From positions 6,510,001-6,574,000 of the forward strand of contig NZ_LT607753.1 in the NCBI RefSeq assembly GCF_900090295.1: a stretch of DNA of 64,000 nucleotides, in the 5' to 3' direction. Position 1 is the first letter of the stretch. Each line of letters opens with the position of its first letter. The translations under genes were made by a program, and so were the position numbers. Of this stretch, positions 35,267 to 43,895 are shown in pieces. Origin of the DNA: Micromonospora coxensis. Lineage in GTDB: Bacteria > Actinomycetota > Actinomycetes > Mycobacteriales > Micromonosporaceae. The notes under the pieces are model-generated. The model was not told the DNA's origin and did not search any database. It saw only the letters and a list, made by a program, of their open reading frames with translations.

Positions 35267-35285
35267 AATACCCCTCCCCGGTATT
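35267..35285. promoter_or_regulatory. AATACC-N7-GGTATT palindrome at the glutaredoxin start
   Basis: AATACC (35267-35272) and GGTATT (35280-35285) form a perfect six-base inverted repeat around a C-rich spacer, nine bases upstream of the glutaredoxin ATG. With the C-tract it resembles CsoR-family operators (ATACCCC...GGGGTAT type), less perfectly than the site at 35382. Confidence 0.5.
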
Positions 35286-35381
35286 CCGGTTCAAGTCCCA
35301 GAGGTTACGGCGGCAGCTGCCATGGGCGATGGAGTCCTTGACAGCGCATACGGGTGGGGGGTATCAATCTGTCGTTACCCA

Positions 35382-35396
35382 TACCCCCTAGGGGTA
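35382..35396. promoter_or_regulatory. CsoR/CstR-like operator upstream of the MFS exporter
   Basis: TACCCC-CTA-GGGGTA is a perfect inverted repeat (6-3-6) of the C-tract/G-tract kind bound by CsoR-family copper, nickel or persulphide sensors. It ends two bases before the AAGGAG ribosome site of the MFS gene. No csoR gene is in the window. Confidence 0.65.
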
Positions 35397-35412
35397 CTAA
35401 GGAGTGATTACG

Positions 35413-36855
35413 ATGTCATCCGCCCCGAAGCGCTGGTGGGCCCTCGGACTCATCGCCCTCGCCCAGTTCATGGTCATCATGGACACCTCGATCATCGGTG
35501 TCGCACTACCACGCATCCAGGAGGATCTCGGCTTCTCACCGGAGAACCTGTCCTGGGTCTTCAACGCCTACGTCGTCGCGTTCGGCGGCCTGTTGCTGCT
35601 GGGCGGCCGGCTGTCCGACCTGCTCGGCGCCCGGCGGATGTTCGCCGCCGGCTGGTTGGTCCTCCTCGTCGCCTCGGCGGTCGCGGGGCTCGCCGACACC
35701 GTCGCCGTGGAACTGGCCGCCCGCGCCGGACAGGGCGTCGGGGCAGCGCTGATCGCCCCGTCGGCGCTGACCCTGCTGATGACCCTCTTCGGCGCCGACC
35801 CGAGGGAGTTGACCCGGGCGCTGGCCCTCTACGGCGCCGCCGCGCCGGCCGGTGGCACCGCCGGGGTCTTCCTCGGTGGCGTCATCACCGAGTACGTCAG
35901 CTGGCCCTGGGTCTTCTACGTCAACATTCCGGTCGCGGCCCTCGCGTTGCTGGCCACCCCGGTGCTGATGCCCGCCGGTGGGACGCGGCGCGGCTCGCTG
36001 GACGTCGTCGGCGCCCTGACGGTGACCGTCGGTCTCGGTGCGGCCGTCTACGGCATCGTCCGGGCTCCCGAGGTCGGCTGGACCTCCGGGCAGACCTGGC
36101 TCGTCCTGATCGGAGCCGTCGTCGCGCTGGCCACCTTCGTCGCCGTCCAGGCGGCCCGCCGCGAGCCGCTGATGCGCCTGTCGATCTTCCGCGCGCCGAA
36201 CCTCGCCGCGGCCAACGTCGCCCAACTGCTGCTCGGCGCGGCCTGGATCCCGATGTGGTTCTTCCTCAACCTCTACCTGCAGCAGGTGCTCGGCTACCGC
36301 GCCTTCCCCAGCGGTGCCGCCCTGCTACCGATGACGATCCTCATCATGGTCGGCATGATCGCGCTCGCCCCACGGGCCATCGCCCGCTTCGGCGCGAAGC
36401 CCATGGTGGTCACCGGCCTCGCGGTCCTCGCCGTCGGGCTCGGCTGGCTCGCCCTGGTCCGCCCGGACGGCTCCTTCGTCGTGGACGTCCTGCCGGCCTC
36501 GCTGGTCGCCGCGTCGGGCATGTCCCTGGCATTCATCCCGTCGCTCGGCATCGCCATCTCCAGCGCCCGCCCGGAGGAGGGTGGCCTCGCCTCGGGCATC
36601 GTCAACACCAGCTACCAGGTCGGTTCCGCGCTCGGCCTGGCCGCCATGACCGCCCTCGCCTCGGCCGCCGGCGCCGACCGGCTCGGCGACCTGCCCGCCC
36701 TCACCGACGGTTACTCCACGGCGTTCGTCGGCGCCGGGGCCGTCGCCGCCGCAGGCGCCGTCCTCGCCGGACTCACCCTGCGTACGCCGAGGCGGCAGCC
36801 GGTGGGGAAGGCCGAGCCGGTCGAGGAGCGGGCCCAGGTCGCCGGAGGGCGGTGA
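35413..36855 (+). CDS. MFS drug exporter, DHA2 (EmrB/QacA) family
   Basis: A 480-aa transporter with 14 predicted membrane helices. DHA2 signatures: motif with MDTSIIGVALPRIQEDLG near TM1, WVFNAYVVAFGGLLLLGGRLSDLLGARR (TM2-loop motif A; seen in two blocks), and motif C region APAGGTAGVFLGGVI. It exports small hydrophobic compounds by proton antiport. ATG 35413 is preferred because AAGGAG lies about eight bases upstream; GTG 35404 overlaps that site. Its promoter overlaps a CsoR-like operator, suggesting induction by copper or reactive sulphur rather than by drug directly. Confidence 0.92.
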   Translation: MSSAPKRWWALGLIALAQFMVIMDTSIIGVALPRIQEDLGFSPENLSWVFNAYVVAFGGLLLLGGRLSDLLGARRMFAAGWLVLLVASAVAGLADTVAVELAARAGQGVGAALIAPSALTLLMTLFGADPRELTRALALYGAAAPAGGTAGVFLGGVITEYVSWPWVFYVNIPVAALALLATPVLMPAGGTRRGSLDVVGALTVTVGLGAAVYGIVRAPEVGWTSGQTWLVLIGAVVALATFVAVQAARREPLMRLSIFRAPNLAAANVAQLLLGAAWIPMWFFLNLYLQQVLGYRAFPSGAALLPMTILIMVGMIALAPRAIARFGAKPMVVTGLAVLAVGLGWLALVRPDGSFVVDVLPASLVAASGMSLAFIPSLGIAISSARPEEGGLASGIVNTSYQVGSALGLAAMTALASAAGADRLGDLPALTDGYSTAFVGAGAVAAAGAVLAGLTLRTPRRQPVGKAEPVEERAQVAGGR

Positions 36856-36871
36856 CCTCCGGTCGCCGGCT

Positions 36872-36904
36872 GGCGGGGGCGACCGGACTCCGGTCACCCC
36901 CGCC
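36872..36904. terminator. Stem-loop terminator after the MFS gene
   Basis: GGCGGGGG (36872-36879) pairs with CCCCCGCC (36897-36904) and, inside, GACCGG (36881-36886) with CCGGTC (36890-36895) around a three-base loop; one C-A mismatch separates the two parts. It lies 16 bases after the MFS stop. Confidence 0.75.
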
Positions 36905-37007
36905 GGCCTCGACGTACCAGGGCTAGCGACGGACCTGAATATTGGACAGTGTGACGCTGGCAGCGTGATCGCGCCATGTGGCGACACGCCCGACGTGAGG
37001 GGACGCC

Positions 37008-38333
37008 GTGCGGAGACCTTCCCGAATCCGATCACTCGCACTCGGCGGCGCAGCGCTCCTGCTGGCCGTGATGTCGACTCCCGCCCACGCACACGAGCCG
37101 TGGGACGACGGGGCGGTGCCCCCGCCCCCGCCCAGCAGCCCTGCCGACGGCTACAGCCGCGACATGCACCTGCTCGCCACCGCCGGCCACACCGGTGGCG
37201 TCAACTCCGACCTCGCCTTCGCCGGCGACCTCGTGTTCGCCGGCCACTACGGTGGGTTCCGCGTCCTCGACATCTCCGAGCCCGGCGCGCCCCGGGAACT
37301 GGCCGACGTGCACTGCAACGGCCCGCAGGGCGACGTGTCGGTCTGGGGTGACCTGCTGTTCCTGTCGGTGGACACCCCGCAGAGCACGCCTGGCTGCGAG
37401 GGCTCCCGCAACGTCACCGCGTCCACCCCCGGGGCGTGGGAAGGGGTGCGGGTCTTCGACGTCAGCGACCCGGCCGCGCCCCGCTTCCTCCAGGCGATCC
37501 GCACCGACTGCGGCTCGCACACCCACACCCTCGTCCCGCGAGGTGACGGCGGCACCTACCTCTACGTCGCCTCCTACCCGCTGAGCGCCAGCGCCATCGG
37601 CCCGGACTGCCGGGCGCCGTTCGAGCGGATCTCCGTCGTCGACGTGCCGGGTGACGACGCCACCGCCGGCCTCGCCGCGAAGGTCGTCGCCGAGCCGACC
37701 GTGACGGGGGTGGACCGGTACGCCGGCGCCTCGGGAGACTTCTTCGCCTGCCACGACATCCAGGTGCTGACCCCACGCCACCTCGCCGCCGCGGCCTGCC
37801 TCTCCCAGGGTCAGCTGTGGGACATCAGCGACCCCCTGGCGCCCCGGGTGACCGCGAACATCGACACGCCGGACGTCGACATCTGGCACAGCGCGGCGTT
37901 CACCCACGACGGGAAGCACGTCACCTTCGGCGACGAGTACTTCGGCCCGGCGCGGGAGCCCTTCGGCGCGATCTGGACCTACGCCGTCGACGACCCCCGT
38001 ACGCCCCTGAGCCACCTGCGCATCCCGCGCGCCGAACCCAGCACCTACCACAACTTCAACTACGTGCCCGTCGCCGGCCGCAACATCCTGGTCTCCTCCG
38101 CGTACGGCTCGGGAACCTCGGTGGTCGACCTGACCGATCCGCGCGCTCCGAAGGAGATCGCCTTCTACGACATGCGCTCCAACCAGTGGTCGACGTACTG
38201 GTACAACGGGCTGATCGTCGCCAACGACATCTCCCGGGGCGTGGACGTGATCCGGTTCAGCGGTCGGGAGACCGCCGGCGCGCGCCACCTGCCGATGCTG
38301 AACCCGCAGACGCAGACGTTTTTGCTCGACTGA
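37008..38333 (+). CDS. Secreted LVIVD-repeat beta-propeller protein
   Basis: A 441-aa exported protein. Signal peptide near 1-28 (LALGGAALLLAVMSTPAHA), short Pro-rich linker, then LVIVD-type repeats forming a predicted beta-propeller: HYGGFRVLDISEPGAPRELA, GVRVFDVSDPAAPRFLQ, LWDISDPLAPRV, TSVVDLTDPRAPKEI. Function of this cell-surface family is not known. GTG start at 37008 has GAGGGGAC upstream. It stands alone, ending in a strong terminator. Confidence 0.85.
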   Translation: MRRPSRIRSLALGGAALLLAVMSTPAHAHEPWDDGAVPPPPPSSPADGYSRDMHLLATAGHTGGVNSDLAFAGDLVFAGHYGGFRVLDISEPGAPRELADVHCNGPQGDVSVWGDLLFLSVDTPQSTPGCEGSRNVTASTPGAWEGVRVFDVSDPAAPRFLQAIRTDCGSHTHTLVPRGDGGTYLYVASYPLSASAIGPDCRAPFERISVVDVPGDDATAGLAAKVVAEPTVTGVDRYAGASGDFFACHDIQVLTPRHLAAAACLSQGQLWDISDPLAPRVTANIDTPDVDIWHSAAFTHDGKHVTFGDEYFGPAREPFGAIWTYAVDDPRTPLSHLRIPRAEPSTYHNFNYVPVAGRNILVSSAYGSGTSVVDLTDPRAPKEIAFYDMRSNQWSTYWYNGLIVANDISRGVDVIRFSGRETAGARHLPMLNPQTQTFLLD

Positions 38334-38343
38334 CAGCACCGCC

Positions 38344-38379
38344 GGAAGCGGGCGGGTGCCCTGGCATCCGCCCGCTTCC
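38344..38379. terminator. Long bidirectional terminator
   Basis: Bases 38344-38359 pair with 38364-38379 (16 bp, one G-T wobble) around a four-base loop. It begins ten bases after the LVIVD stop and separates that gene from the convergent transglutaminase-like gene. Confidence 0.85.
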
Positions 38380-38490
38380 GTACCCGGACCGCTCTCGGGC
38401 GTTCGGCGCGCGCCGGATGTTCACCGGTGCCGCCGCCGACAGGGCCGGGCAACTCGGCGACGGGCGGGCGTGCGGACGGGCCCGGTGGCC

Positions 38491-39372
38491 TCAGAGCTGC
38501 TCGGTGCGCTGCCGCAGCGAGTTGAAGACCTTCTGCGGCACGTGCAGCCGCTGGTCGGCGAAGAGTTCGCGCATCTCGTCGAAGGAGGCGTCCGGGTCGC
38601 GGCTGAACCCGGCGATCCGGTCGAACAACGCCAGCTGCTCGTCGTCGAGCTGCTCGTCGGGGCCCGGCTGGGCGCCCCAGACATCCCACGGCAGCAACTC
38701 CACCTTGTTCAACGCGGCGAGGTCACGCACCAGGTCCCCGGCGACGAACCACAGCCCCCGCATGTTCGCCAGTTCGATGCCGAACAGTTCGGGATCGACG
38801 CCCTCGGTCCGGCAGCGCCGCCAGGCGTCCCCGGCGACGAGGAACGCGTCCCGGGGCACGTCCAGGTGGTCGTGCGGGAAGGAGAGCTTGGCCCGCCAGA
38901 CCTCGTCGAGCTGCGCGTCGACCAGCACCCACCGCTGCTGGTCGGTGTTCCAGTACTCGCAGACCCAGTGGTCCTCGAACTTCCCCGGGATGAAGTAGGC
39001 GCCGAAGCCGCACCGGGCCCGGGCCGGGATCCCGTGGGCCCGCAGCAGCGACACGAGCAGCAGGGTGTAGTGGTGGCACCGGCCGGCCAGTCGTCGCTCG
39101 GCCGGACGCTCGACGGTGAGCGGCCGGTTGTCGAGCGCCAGGATCTGGTCGAGCTTGCGCTCCGCGGGTCGGATGTGGATCTCTTCCTGGCGCTCCTCGG
39201 GGATCTCCGCCCCGTAGAAGTCTCCCGCCACCGCGTCGTACACCACGAGGTGCTGGACGGTGCGGACCAGCGTGTCGAGGTGCGAGGGCAGTCCGTCGAG
39301 AGTGGCCAGGTGGCGTCCCACCGCGCTCATCTCCGACGGTCGCGAGTAGAACTCGAGCATGTGCCGATCCAT
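38491..39372 (-). CDS. Transglutaminase-like (papain-fold) protein
   Basis: A 293-aa cytosolic protein with a transglutaminase-core triad: Cys in RLAGRCHHYTLLLVSLLRAHG (near 113), His in KFEDHWVCEYW (near 150) and Asp in RWVLVDAQLD (near 166). Bacterial members are usually proteases or amidases; the substrate here is unknown. The C-terminal 100 residues are helical. ATG at 39370-39372 is chosen because AAGGAG lies nine bases upstream. Monocistronic. Confidence 0.85.
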   Translation of the reverse strand: MDRHMLEFYSRPSEMSAVGRHLATLDGLPSHLDTLVRTVQHLVVYDAVAGDFYGAEIPEERQEEIHIRPAERKLDQILALDNRPLTVERPAERRLAGRCHHYTLLLVSLLRAHGIPARARCGFGAYFIPGKFEDHWVCEYWNTDQQRWVLVDAQLDEVWRAKLSFPHDHLDVPRDAFLVAGDAWRRCRTEGVDPELFGIELANMRGLWFVAGDLVRDLAALNKVELLPWDVWGAQPGPDEQLDDEQLALFDRIAGFSRDPDASFDEMRELFADQRLHVPQKVFNSLRQRTEQL

Positions 39373-39757
39373 GAGCCCGACTCCTTGCAGTCTCGAGGGC
39401 GCGCCGTCGGTCACCGGGCCGAAGCGCTGAACCGGAGTCGATCGGCGTCGGACTGAGCCGGCGCCGGAGCGGACCGAAGCGCGGGCACGATCTGGAACGT
39501 ACCCAAATCAGACCTTACTCCCGATCGATGCCTCGCGGGTGGATTCCCCCCGCGCGTCGGCGCTGCCGCCGGGGGTGCGGGCGGGTGGATCGCCGCGTCG
39601 CCCGCGTTGCTCTGCTGAGCACTTCGGTGATACCCCGCACCAAGTCGTCCTACACGGGGACGAGCCAGGAAAACCGACGCAATACGCGAGATGCCGCGCT
39701 CGGCGGCCGGGTGGCACGGTGGGCGCAGGGTCCACCATCGATGGGAGGCCACCGGCC
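39373..39757. other. Intergenic region before the biosynthetic cluster
   Basis: These 385 bases lie between divergent genes. The segment 39495-39540 is less GC-rich and probably carries the transglutaminase promoter; 39600-39680 is also AT-richer and probably holds the promoter of the cluster reading right. I find no clear palindromic operator, and no pathway regulator gene occurs in the cluster. Confidence 0.45.
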
Positions 39758-40561
39758 ATGCACGCAATCGTCCTGGTTGGCGGGAAGGCCACACGCCTCT
39801 GGCCACGTACCCGGTCGCAGCCGAAGGCACTCGTCAAGATCGGGCAGTACCCGATCCTGGAGATCATCATCCGGCGGCTGCGGGACTGCGGGTTCGACCG
39901 CATCACCCTGTGCATCGCCCACCTCGGCGAGATGATCAGACGGGAGTTCGGTGACGGCCGCCATCTCGGCGTCACCGTGGACTACTGCACCGAGGAACGC
40001 CCCCTCGGCACCGCCGCGCCGCTGCACCTCGTGCCGGAATGGACCACACCGGCGGTGGTGATGAACGGCGACATCCTCACCACCGTCGACTTCGCCGACC
40101 TGTACCGACGACACACCACGAGCGGGAACCTGCTCACCGTGGCGTACCACCAGAGCGTGCTGTGCGCCGGCGTCGGCGTGCTCCAGGTACGCGACGGTCT
40201 GGTCCAGCAGATCTGGGAGAAGCCGCACGTCGAGTGGAACATCAGCGCCGGGGTCTACGTCGCCGACCCACGGGTGCTCGACTACATCCCCCGCAGCGAC
40301 GCCGCCGACATGCCCGGCCTGATCAACGCCCTGCTCGCCGACGGCCGGCAGGTGACCGGGTACGGCTTCCGTGGGCAGTGGTACGACATCGGCACGCCGT
40401 TCCGCTACCAGAAGGCGATGAAGGAGTTCCTGGCCCACCCGGACCGGTACCTCACCGCCGACGCGTCCCGCCGGGCCAACGGCGCCGGGCACCGGGTCGA
40501 GGTCGCCCTGGAGCCGGACGGGGACCGGCTGTCCGTCGCCGAACTCTCCCCCTGGAGTTGA
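39758..40561 (+). CDS. Sugar-1-phosphate nucleotidyltransferase
   Basis: A 267-aa nucleotidyltransferase making an NDP-sugar from NTP and sugar-1-phosphate. N-terminal signature IVLVGGKATRLWPRT (variant of GGxGTRLxPLT, with Lys-Ala in place of Gly-Thr), Lys in PKALVKIGQYPILE, metal-binding region VMNGDILTTVDF, then NISAGVYV and GQWYDIGTPFRYQKA. There is no C-terminal hexapeptide domain. First gene of the cluster; with the UDP-sugar dehydrogenase at 41556 it should supply an activated sugar to the glycosyltransferase at 56553. GGGAGG precedes the start. Confidence 0.88.
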   Translation: MHAIVLVGGKATRLWPRTRSQPKALVKIGQYPILEIIIRRLRDCGFDRITLCIAHLGEMIRREFGDGRHLGVTVDYCTEERPLGTAAPLHLVPEWTTPAVVMNGDILTTVDFADLYRRHTTSGNLLTVAYHQSVLCAGVGVLQVRDGLVQQIWEKPHVEWNISAGVYVADPRVLDYIPRSDAADMPGLINALLADGRQVTGYGFRGQWYDIGTPFRYQKAMKEFLAHPDRYLTADASRRANGAGHRVEVALEPDGDRLSVAELSPWS

Positions 40562-40566
40562 CCGCG

Positions 40567-41559
40567 ATGGCGCTGGATCCGTACACCGAGGGCGTCCGGC
40601 GGCTCATGTCCGCGGCGTACCCCGACGTGGGTGGCGCGGTGACCGACGCCGCCGAGGCCCGCCGCCGGCACGAGCGCGCCCGGTTCCCCCGGGGCCCGCA
40701 CGTCGGCGAGGTCCGCGACATCGTCATCCCCGGCACGCCGGACGTGCCGGCCCGCGTCTACCGGCCGGCGGAGGCCGGGCCGACGCCACCGGTCGTGGTC
40801 TACCTGCACGGCGGTGGATTCGTCCTGTGCGACCTCGACTCGCACGACGGGATCTGCCGCATCCTGGCCGACGGCACGCCGGCGATCGTCGTCTCGGTCG
40901 ACTACCGACGTGCCCCCGAGCACCCGTACCCGGCGGCGGTCGACGACGCGTTCACCGCCGTGCGCTGGGTGCACGCGGTCGGCGCGGCGGCGCTCGGCGG
41001 TGACCCGGACCGGATCGCCGTCGCCGGGGACAGCGCGGGCGGGAACCTCGCCACCGTGTGCTGCCTGCGCGCGCGCGACACCGGCGGCCCGCCGATCCGC
41101 TTCCAACTGCTCGTCTACCCGGTGACCGACTGCCTCGCCGACTGGTCCGACGACCCGGACGGGCAGCTCATGACCAGCCGGCACATGCGCTGGTACGTCG
41201 CGCAGTACCTGTCCGAGCGCGCGCACGGCGAGCAGGCGTACGCCTCGCCGCTGCGCGCCGGCAGCCTCGCCGGACTGCCACCGGCGTTCGTCCTGACCGT
41301 GGAGCACGACCCGCTGCGTGCCGAGGGCGAGGCGTACGCCGCCCGGCTCGCCGCCGACGGCGTCCCCGTGCAGGCGCACCGGGTGACCGGGCTCTTCCAC
41401 GGCGCGTTCGGCCTCGGCGCGCTGCTGCCGGCGGCGCGCCGGTGCGAGGAACTCGCGTGCGACGCGTTACGTGCCGGCCTGGCCGCGCCGCACGACCTGA
41501 CCACACCGACCGGTCCCGAGCCGGGCCGGATGAGCCAGCCGAGAAGGGTGGGCAGATGA
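40567..41559 (+). CDS. Alpha/beta hydrolase, hormone-sensitive-lipase family
   Basis: A 330-aa esterase-type enzyme. Oxyanion motif YLHGGGFVL (near 80-88), nucleophile Ser in AVAGDSAGGNLA (near 155), Asp in TVEHDPLRAEG (near 250) and His in GLFHGAFGLG (near 280). It may release or trim an ester intermediate or product. Five bases after the nucleotidyltransferase and overlapping the sugar dehydrogenase start (ATGA), so part of the same operon. The substrate is unknown. Confidence 0.88.
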   Translation: MALDPYTEGVRRLMSAAYPDVGGAVTDAAEARRRHERARFPRGPHVGEVRDIVIPGTPDVPARVYRPAEAGPTPPVVVYLHGGGFVLCDLDSHDGICRILADGTPAIVVSVDYRRAPEHPYPAAVDDAFTAVRWVHAVGAAALGGDPDRIAVAGDSAGGNLATVCCLRARDTGGPPIRFQLLVYPVTDCLADWSDDPDGQLMTSRHMRWYVAQYLSERAHGEQAYASPLRAGSLAGLPPAFVLTVEHDPLRAEGEAYAARLAADGVPVQAHRVTGLFHGAFGLGALLPAARRCEELACDALRAGLAAPHDLTTPTGPEPGRMSQPRRVGR

Positions 41560-42902
41560 ACCCGCACAGCGAACCGGGGCCGGTGGCCGTCATCGGGCTC
41601 GGCTACGTCGGACTGACCTTGGCGGTCTCGCTGGCCCGGGAGGGGACACCGGTCATCGGCGTGGAGGCCGATCCGGCGGTCCGCGCCGCGCTGGCACAGC
41701 GCCGCAGCGTCCTGTTCGAACCCGGTGTGGACGACCTGCTCGCCACCCTGCCGGCCGACCGGTTCACGGTCACCGACCGGCTGCCCGACACCCCCGTGCG
41801 CGCGATCGTCATCTGCGTCGGCACCGCCGTCGATCCGCACACCCGGCGGCCCGACCTGCGGCACCTGGAGGCCGCGGTGGAGCAGATCGCCGCCCATGTG
41901 GACGAGGAGACGCTGGTGGTGCTGCGCAGCACGGTGCCGGTGGGCACGACCCGCAGCCTCGTCCTCGCCCGGCTGCGGGCGCGGGGGATCGCCCACCCCC
42001 TGCTCGCGGTCTGCCCGGAGCGCACCATCCAGGGTCGCGCACTGGCCGAACTGGCGGCGCTGCCCCAGGTCATCGGCGGTCTCGACGAACGATCCGCCCG
42101 CCGGGCGGCCGACCTGCTCGGCCGACTCGCCCCGGACCAGGTGATCGTGTCCGGCCCGGAGGCGGCCGAGATGGTGAAGCTGGTGTGCAACGCGCACACC
42201 GACCTCATCTACGGATTCGGCAACGAGATGGCGCTGATGGCGCACTCGCTCGGCGTCGACGCCCACGAGGTGATCGACGCGGCCAACCTGCGCTATCCCC
42301 GGCCCGACCTGTCCCGGCCCGGCTTCGTCGGCGGCAGTTGCCTGACCAAGGACCCGTACCTGCTGATGCACGCCGCGGACCGGGCCGGCTACCACCCCCC
42401 GATGGTGGCGGCGGCGCGGGCCGTCAACGAGCGGCTGCCGCTGTTCGCCGTCGAGCAGCTGCTCGACGGGCTCGCCACGGCCGGGCGCGACGCCGCGCAG
42501 GCCCGGGTGCTGGTCTGCGGCATCGCGTACAAGGGCTCACCGGAGACCGACGACATCCGCGGCTCGGCGGCGGTCGAGGTGGCCCGGGCGCTGCGCGGCC
42601 GGGTGGCGCAGCTGCGCGGGCACGACTTCGTGGTGGCGCCCGAGCGGATCGGCCGGGCCGGATTCACGCCGGTCGGCCTCGACGACGGCCTCACCGACGT
42701 CGACGCGGTGCTGCTGCTGGTCGACCACCCGGGCTACCGGCAGGCGCTGAGCCGGCGCGTGCTGCGCGAGCGGCTGCGCCCGCCGGCGGTCGTGTTCGAC
42801 ATGTGGGGGGTGCTCGCCGAGGAGCTGGCCGGCGCCGACGACATCGACTACCGACGCCTGGGCGTGCCCGGCCGCACGCGCGGCACCCCCGTCGCGGTGT
42901 AG
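41556..42902 (+). CDS. UDP-glucose/GDP-mannose-type nucleotide-sugar dehydrogenase
   Basis: A 448-aa NAD-dependent enzyme oxidising the C6 hydroxyl of an NDP-hexose to a uronic acid. NAD motif VAVIGLGYVGLTLAVSLA (residues 9-26), RSTVPVGTTR, PERTIQGRAL, the central domain EMVKLVCNAHTDL with Lys and Asn, and catalytic Cys in GFVGGSCLTKDPYLL (near 255). The C-terminal UDP-binding domain (CGIAYKGSPETDDIRGSAA) is intact. Together with the nucleotidyltransferase it suggests an NDP-uronic acid donor for the cluster product. Confidence 0.92.
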   Translation: MNPHSEPGPVAVIGLGYVGLTLAVSLAREGTPVIGVEADPAVRAALAQRRSVLFEPGVDDLLATLPADRFTVTDRLPDTPVRAIVICVGTAVDPHTRRPDLRHLEAAVEQIAAHVDEETLVVLRSTVPVGTTRSLVLARLRARGIAHPLLAVCPERTIQGRALAELAALPQVIGGLDERSARRAADLLGRLAPDQVIVSGPEAAEMVKLVCNAHTDLIYGFGNEMALMAHSLGVDAHEVIDAANLRYPRPDLSRPGFVGGSCLTKDPYLLMHAADRAGYHPPMVAAARAVNERLPLFAVEQLLDGLATAGRDAAQARVLVCGIAYKGSPETDDIRGSAAVEVARALRGRVAQLRGHDFVVAPERIGRAGFTPVGLDDGLTDVDAVLLLVDHPGYRQALSRRVLRERLRPPAVVFDMWGVLAEELAGADDIDYRRLGVPGRTRGTPVAV

Positions 42903-42962
42903 GCCGGGCCCGCGCGGAACACCGGCACCCGAGACGGACGCGACCCGACGAGAGGACGGACC

Positions 42963-43895
42963 ATGACGGCGCTGGAGGAGGTCTCCACCCACCTGCCGGC
43001 GGAGCGGACGCCGGTCGCGCAGATCCTGACCGAACTCGACCACAGCCCGGCGCAGATCGGGCTCTACCGGCGCTACTACGGCTTCGCCGAGGTCCGCCGG
43101 GACCCCCGGGCCACCGTCGGCGACCTGCTGCTGGCCGCCGCGCGCAAGCTGGAACACCTGCGGGGCCGCGAGGAGCAGGTGCGCTACCTGGCGTACGCCC
43201 CGACGATCCAGCTGGCCGCGCCGTACCCGACCGACGTCCTCGGCCAGGTCCGCGACGCGCTCGGCCTCACCCACGCCGCCGCGTTCTCGCTGACCCAGCA
43301 CGCGTGCGCGTCCGCCCTGCTGGCCGTGGACGCCTGCGGGAAGCTGCTGGCCGCCGACGGCGACCCGGACGCGCTGGCGCTGGTGCTCGCCGGGGAGAAG
43401 ACGTTCACCCGGGTCACCCGGCTGATGCCGAACTCGGCGGTGATGGGGGAGGCGACCGCCGCCGTCCTCGTCCGGCCCGGCGGCGACCGGGACCGGGTGC
43501 TCGGGTACGCGACCCGTACGTACAGCGAGTTCCACGTCGGCCCCTTCGAGCCACCCGACCTGGCCGCGCGCTTCGACGAGCTCTACCCGACGGCGCTGGC
43601 CGAGGTGATCGAGGCGGCCCTGGACGCGTCCGGACTGACCGCCGCCGAGCTGACGCTCGTGCTGCCGCACAACGTCAACAAGATGTCCTGGTACCGGGTC
43701 GCCCGGATGATCGGGCTGCCGGTGGAGCGGATCCTGCTCGACAACGTGCCCGTGCTCGGCCACTGCTTCGGCGCCGACCCGTTCGTCAACTACCGCACCG
43801 CGCAGGAGCTGGGACGGTTGGACCCCGGCGACCACTATCTGATGACCTCGGTCGGCGTCGGCGCGACCTTCTCGGCGATGGTGTTGCGGCGCTGA
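42963..43895 (+). CDS. KAS III-like acyl-carrier-protein synthase
   Basis: A 310-aa thiolase-fold enzyme of the FabH-like family. Catalytic Cys in TQHACASALLAVDA (near 119), His in LPHNVNKMSW (near 239), and at the third position LGHCFGAD, where FabH has Gly-Asn, so the triad is Cys-His-His rather than Cys-His-Asn. Such variants can act as starter-forming synthases or as acyltransferases. It is the first of a tightly overlapping set with the ATP-grasp, decarboxylase and carrier genes, so it probably acts on the carrier-bound unit. ATG 42963 follows a GAGAGGACGG site. Confidence 0.88.
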   Translation: MTALEEVSTHLPAERTPVAQILTELDHSPAQIGLYRRYYGFAEVRRDPRATVGDLLLAAARKLEHLRGREEQVRYLAYAPTIQLAAPYPTDVLGQVRDALGLTHAAAFSLTQHACASALLAVDACGKLLAADGDPDALALVLAGEKTFTRVTRLMPNSAVMGEATAAVLVRPGGDRDRVLGYATRTYSEFHVGPFEPPDLAARFDELYPTALAEVIEAALDASGLTAAELTLVLPHNVNKMSWYRVARMIGLPVERILLDNVPVLGHCFGADPFVNYRTAQELGRLDPGDHYLMTSVGVGATFSAMVLRR

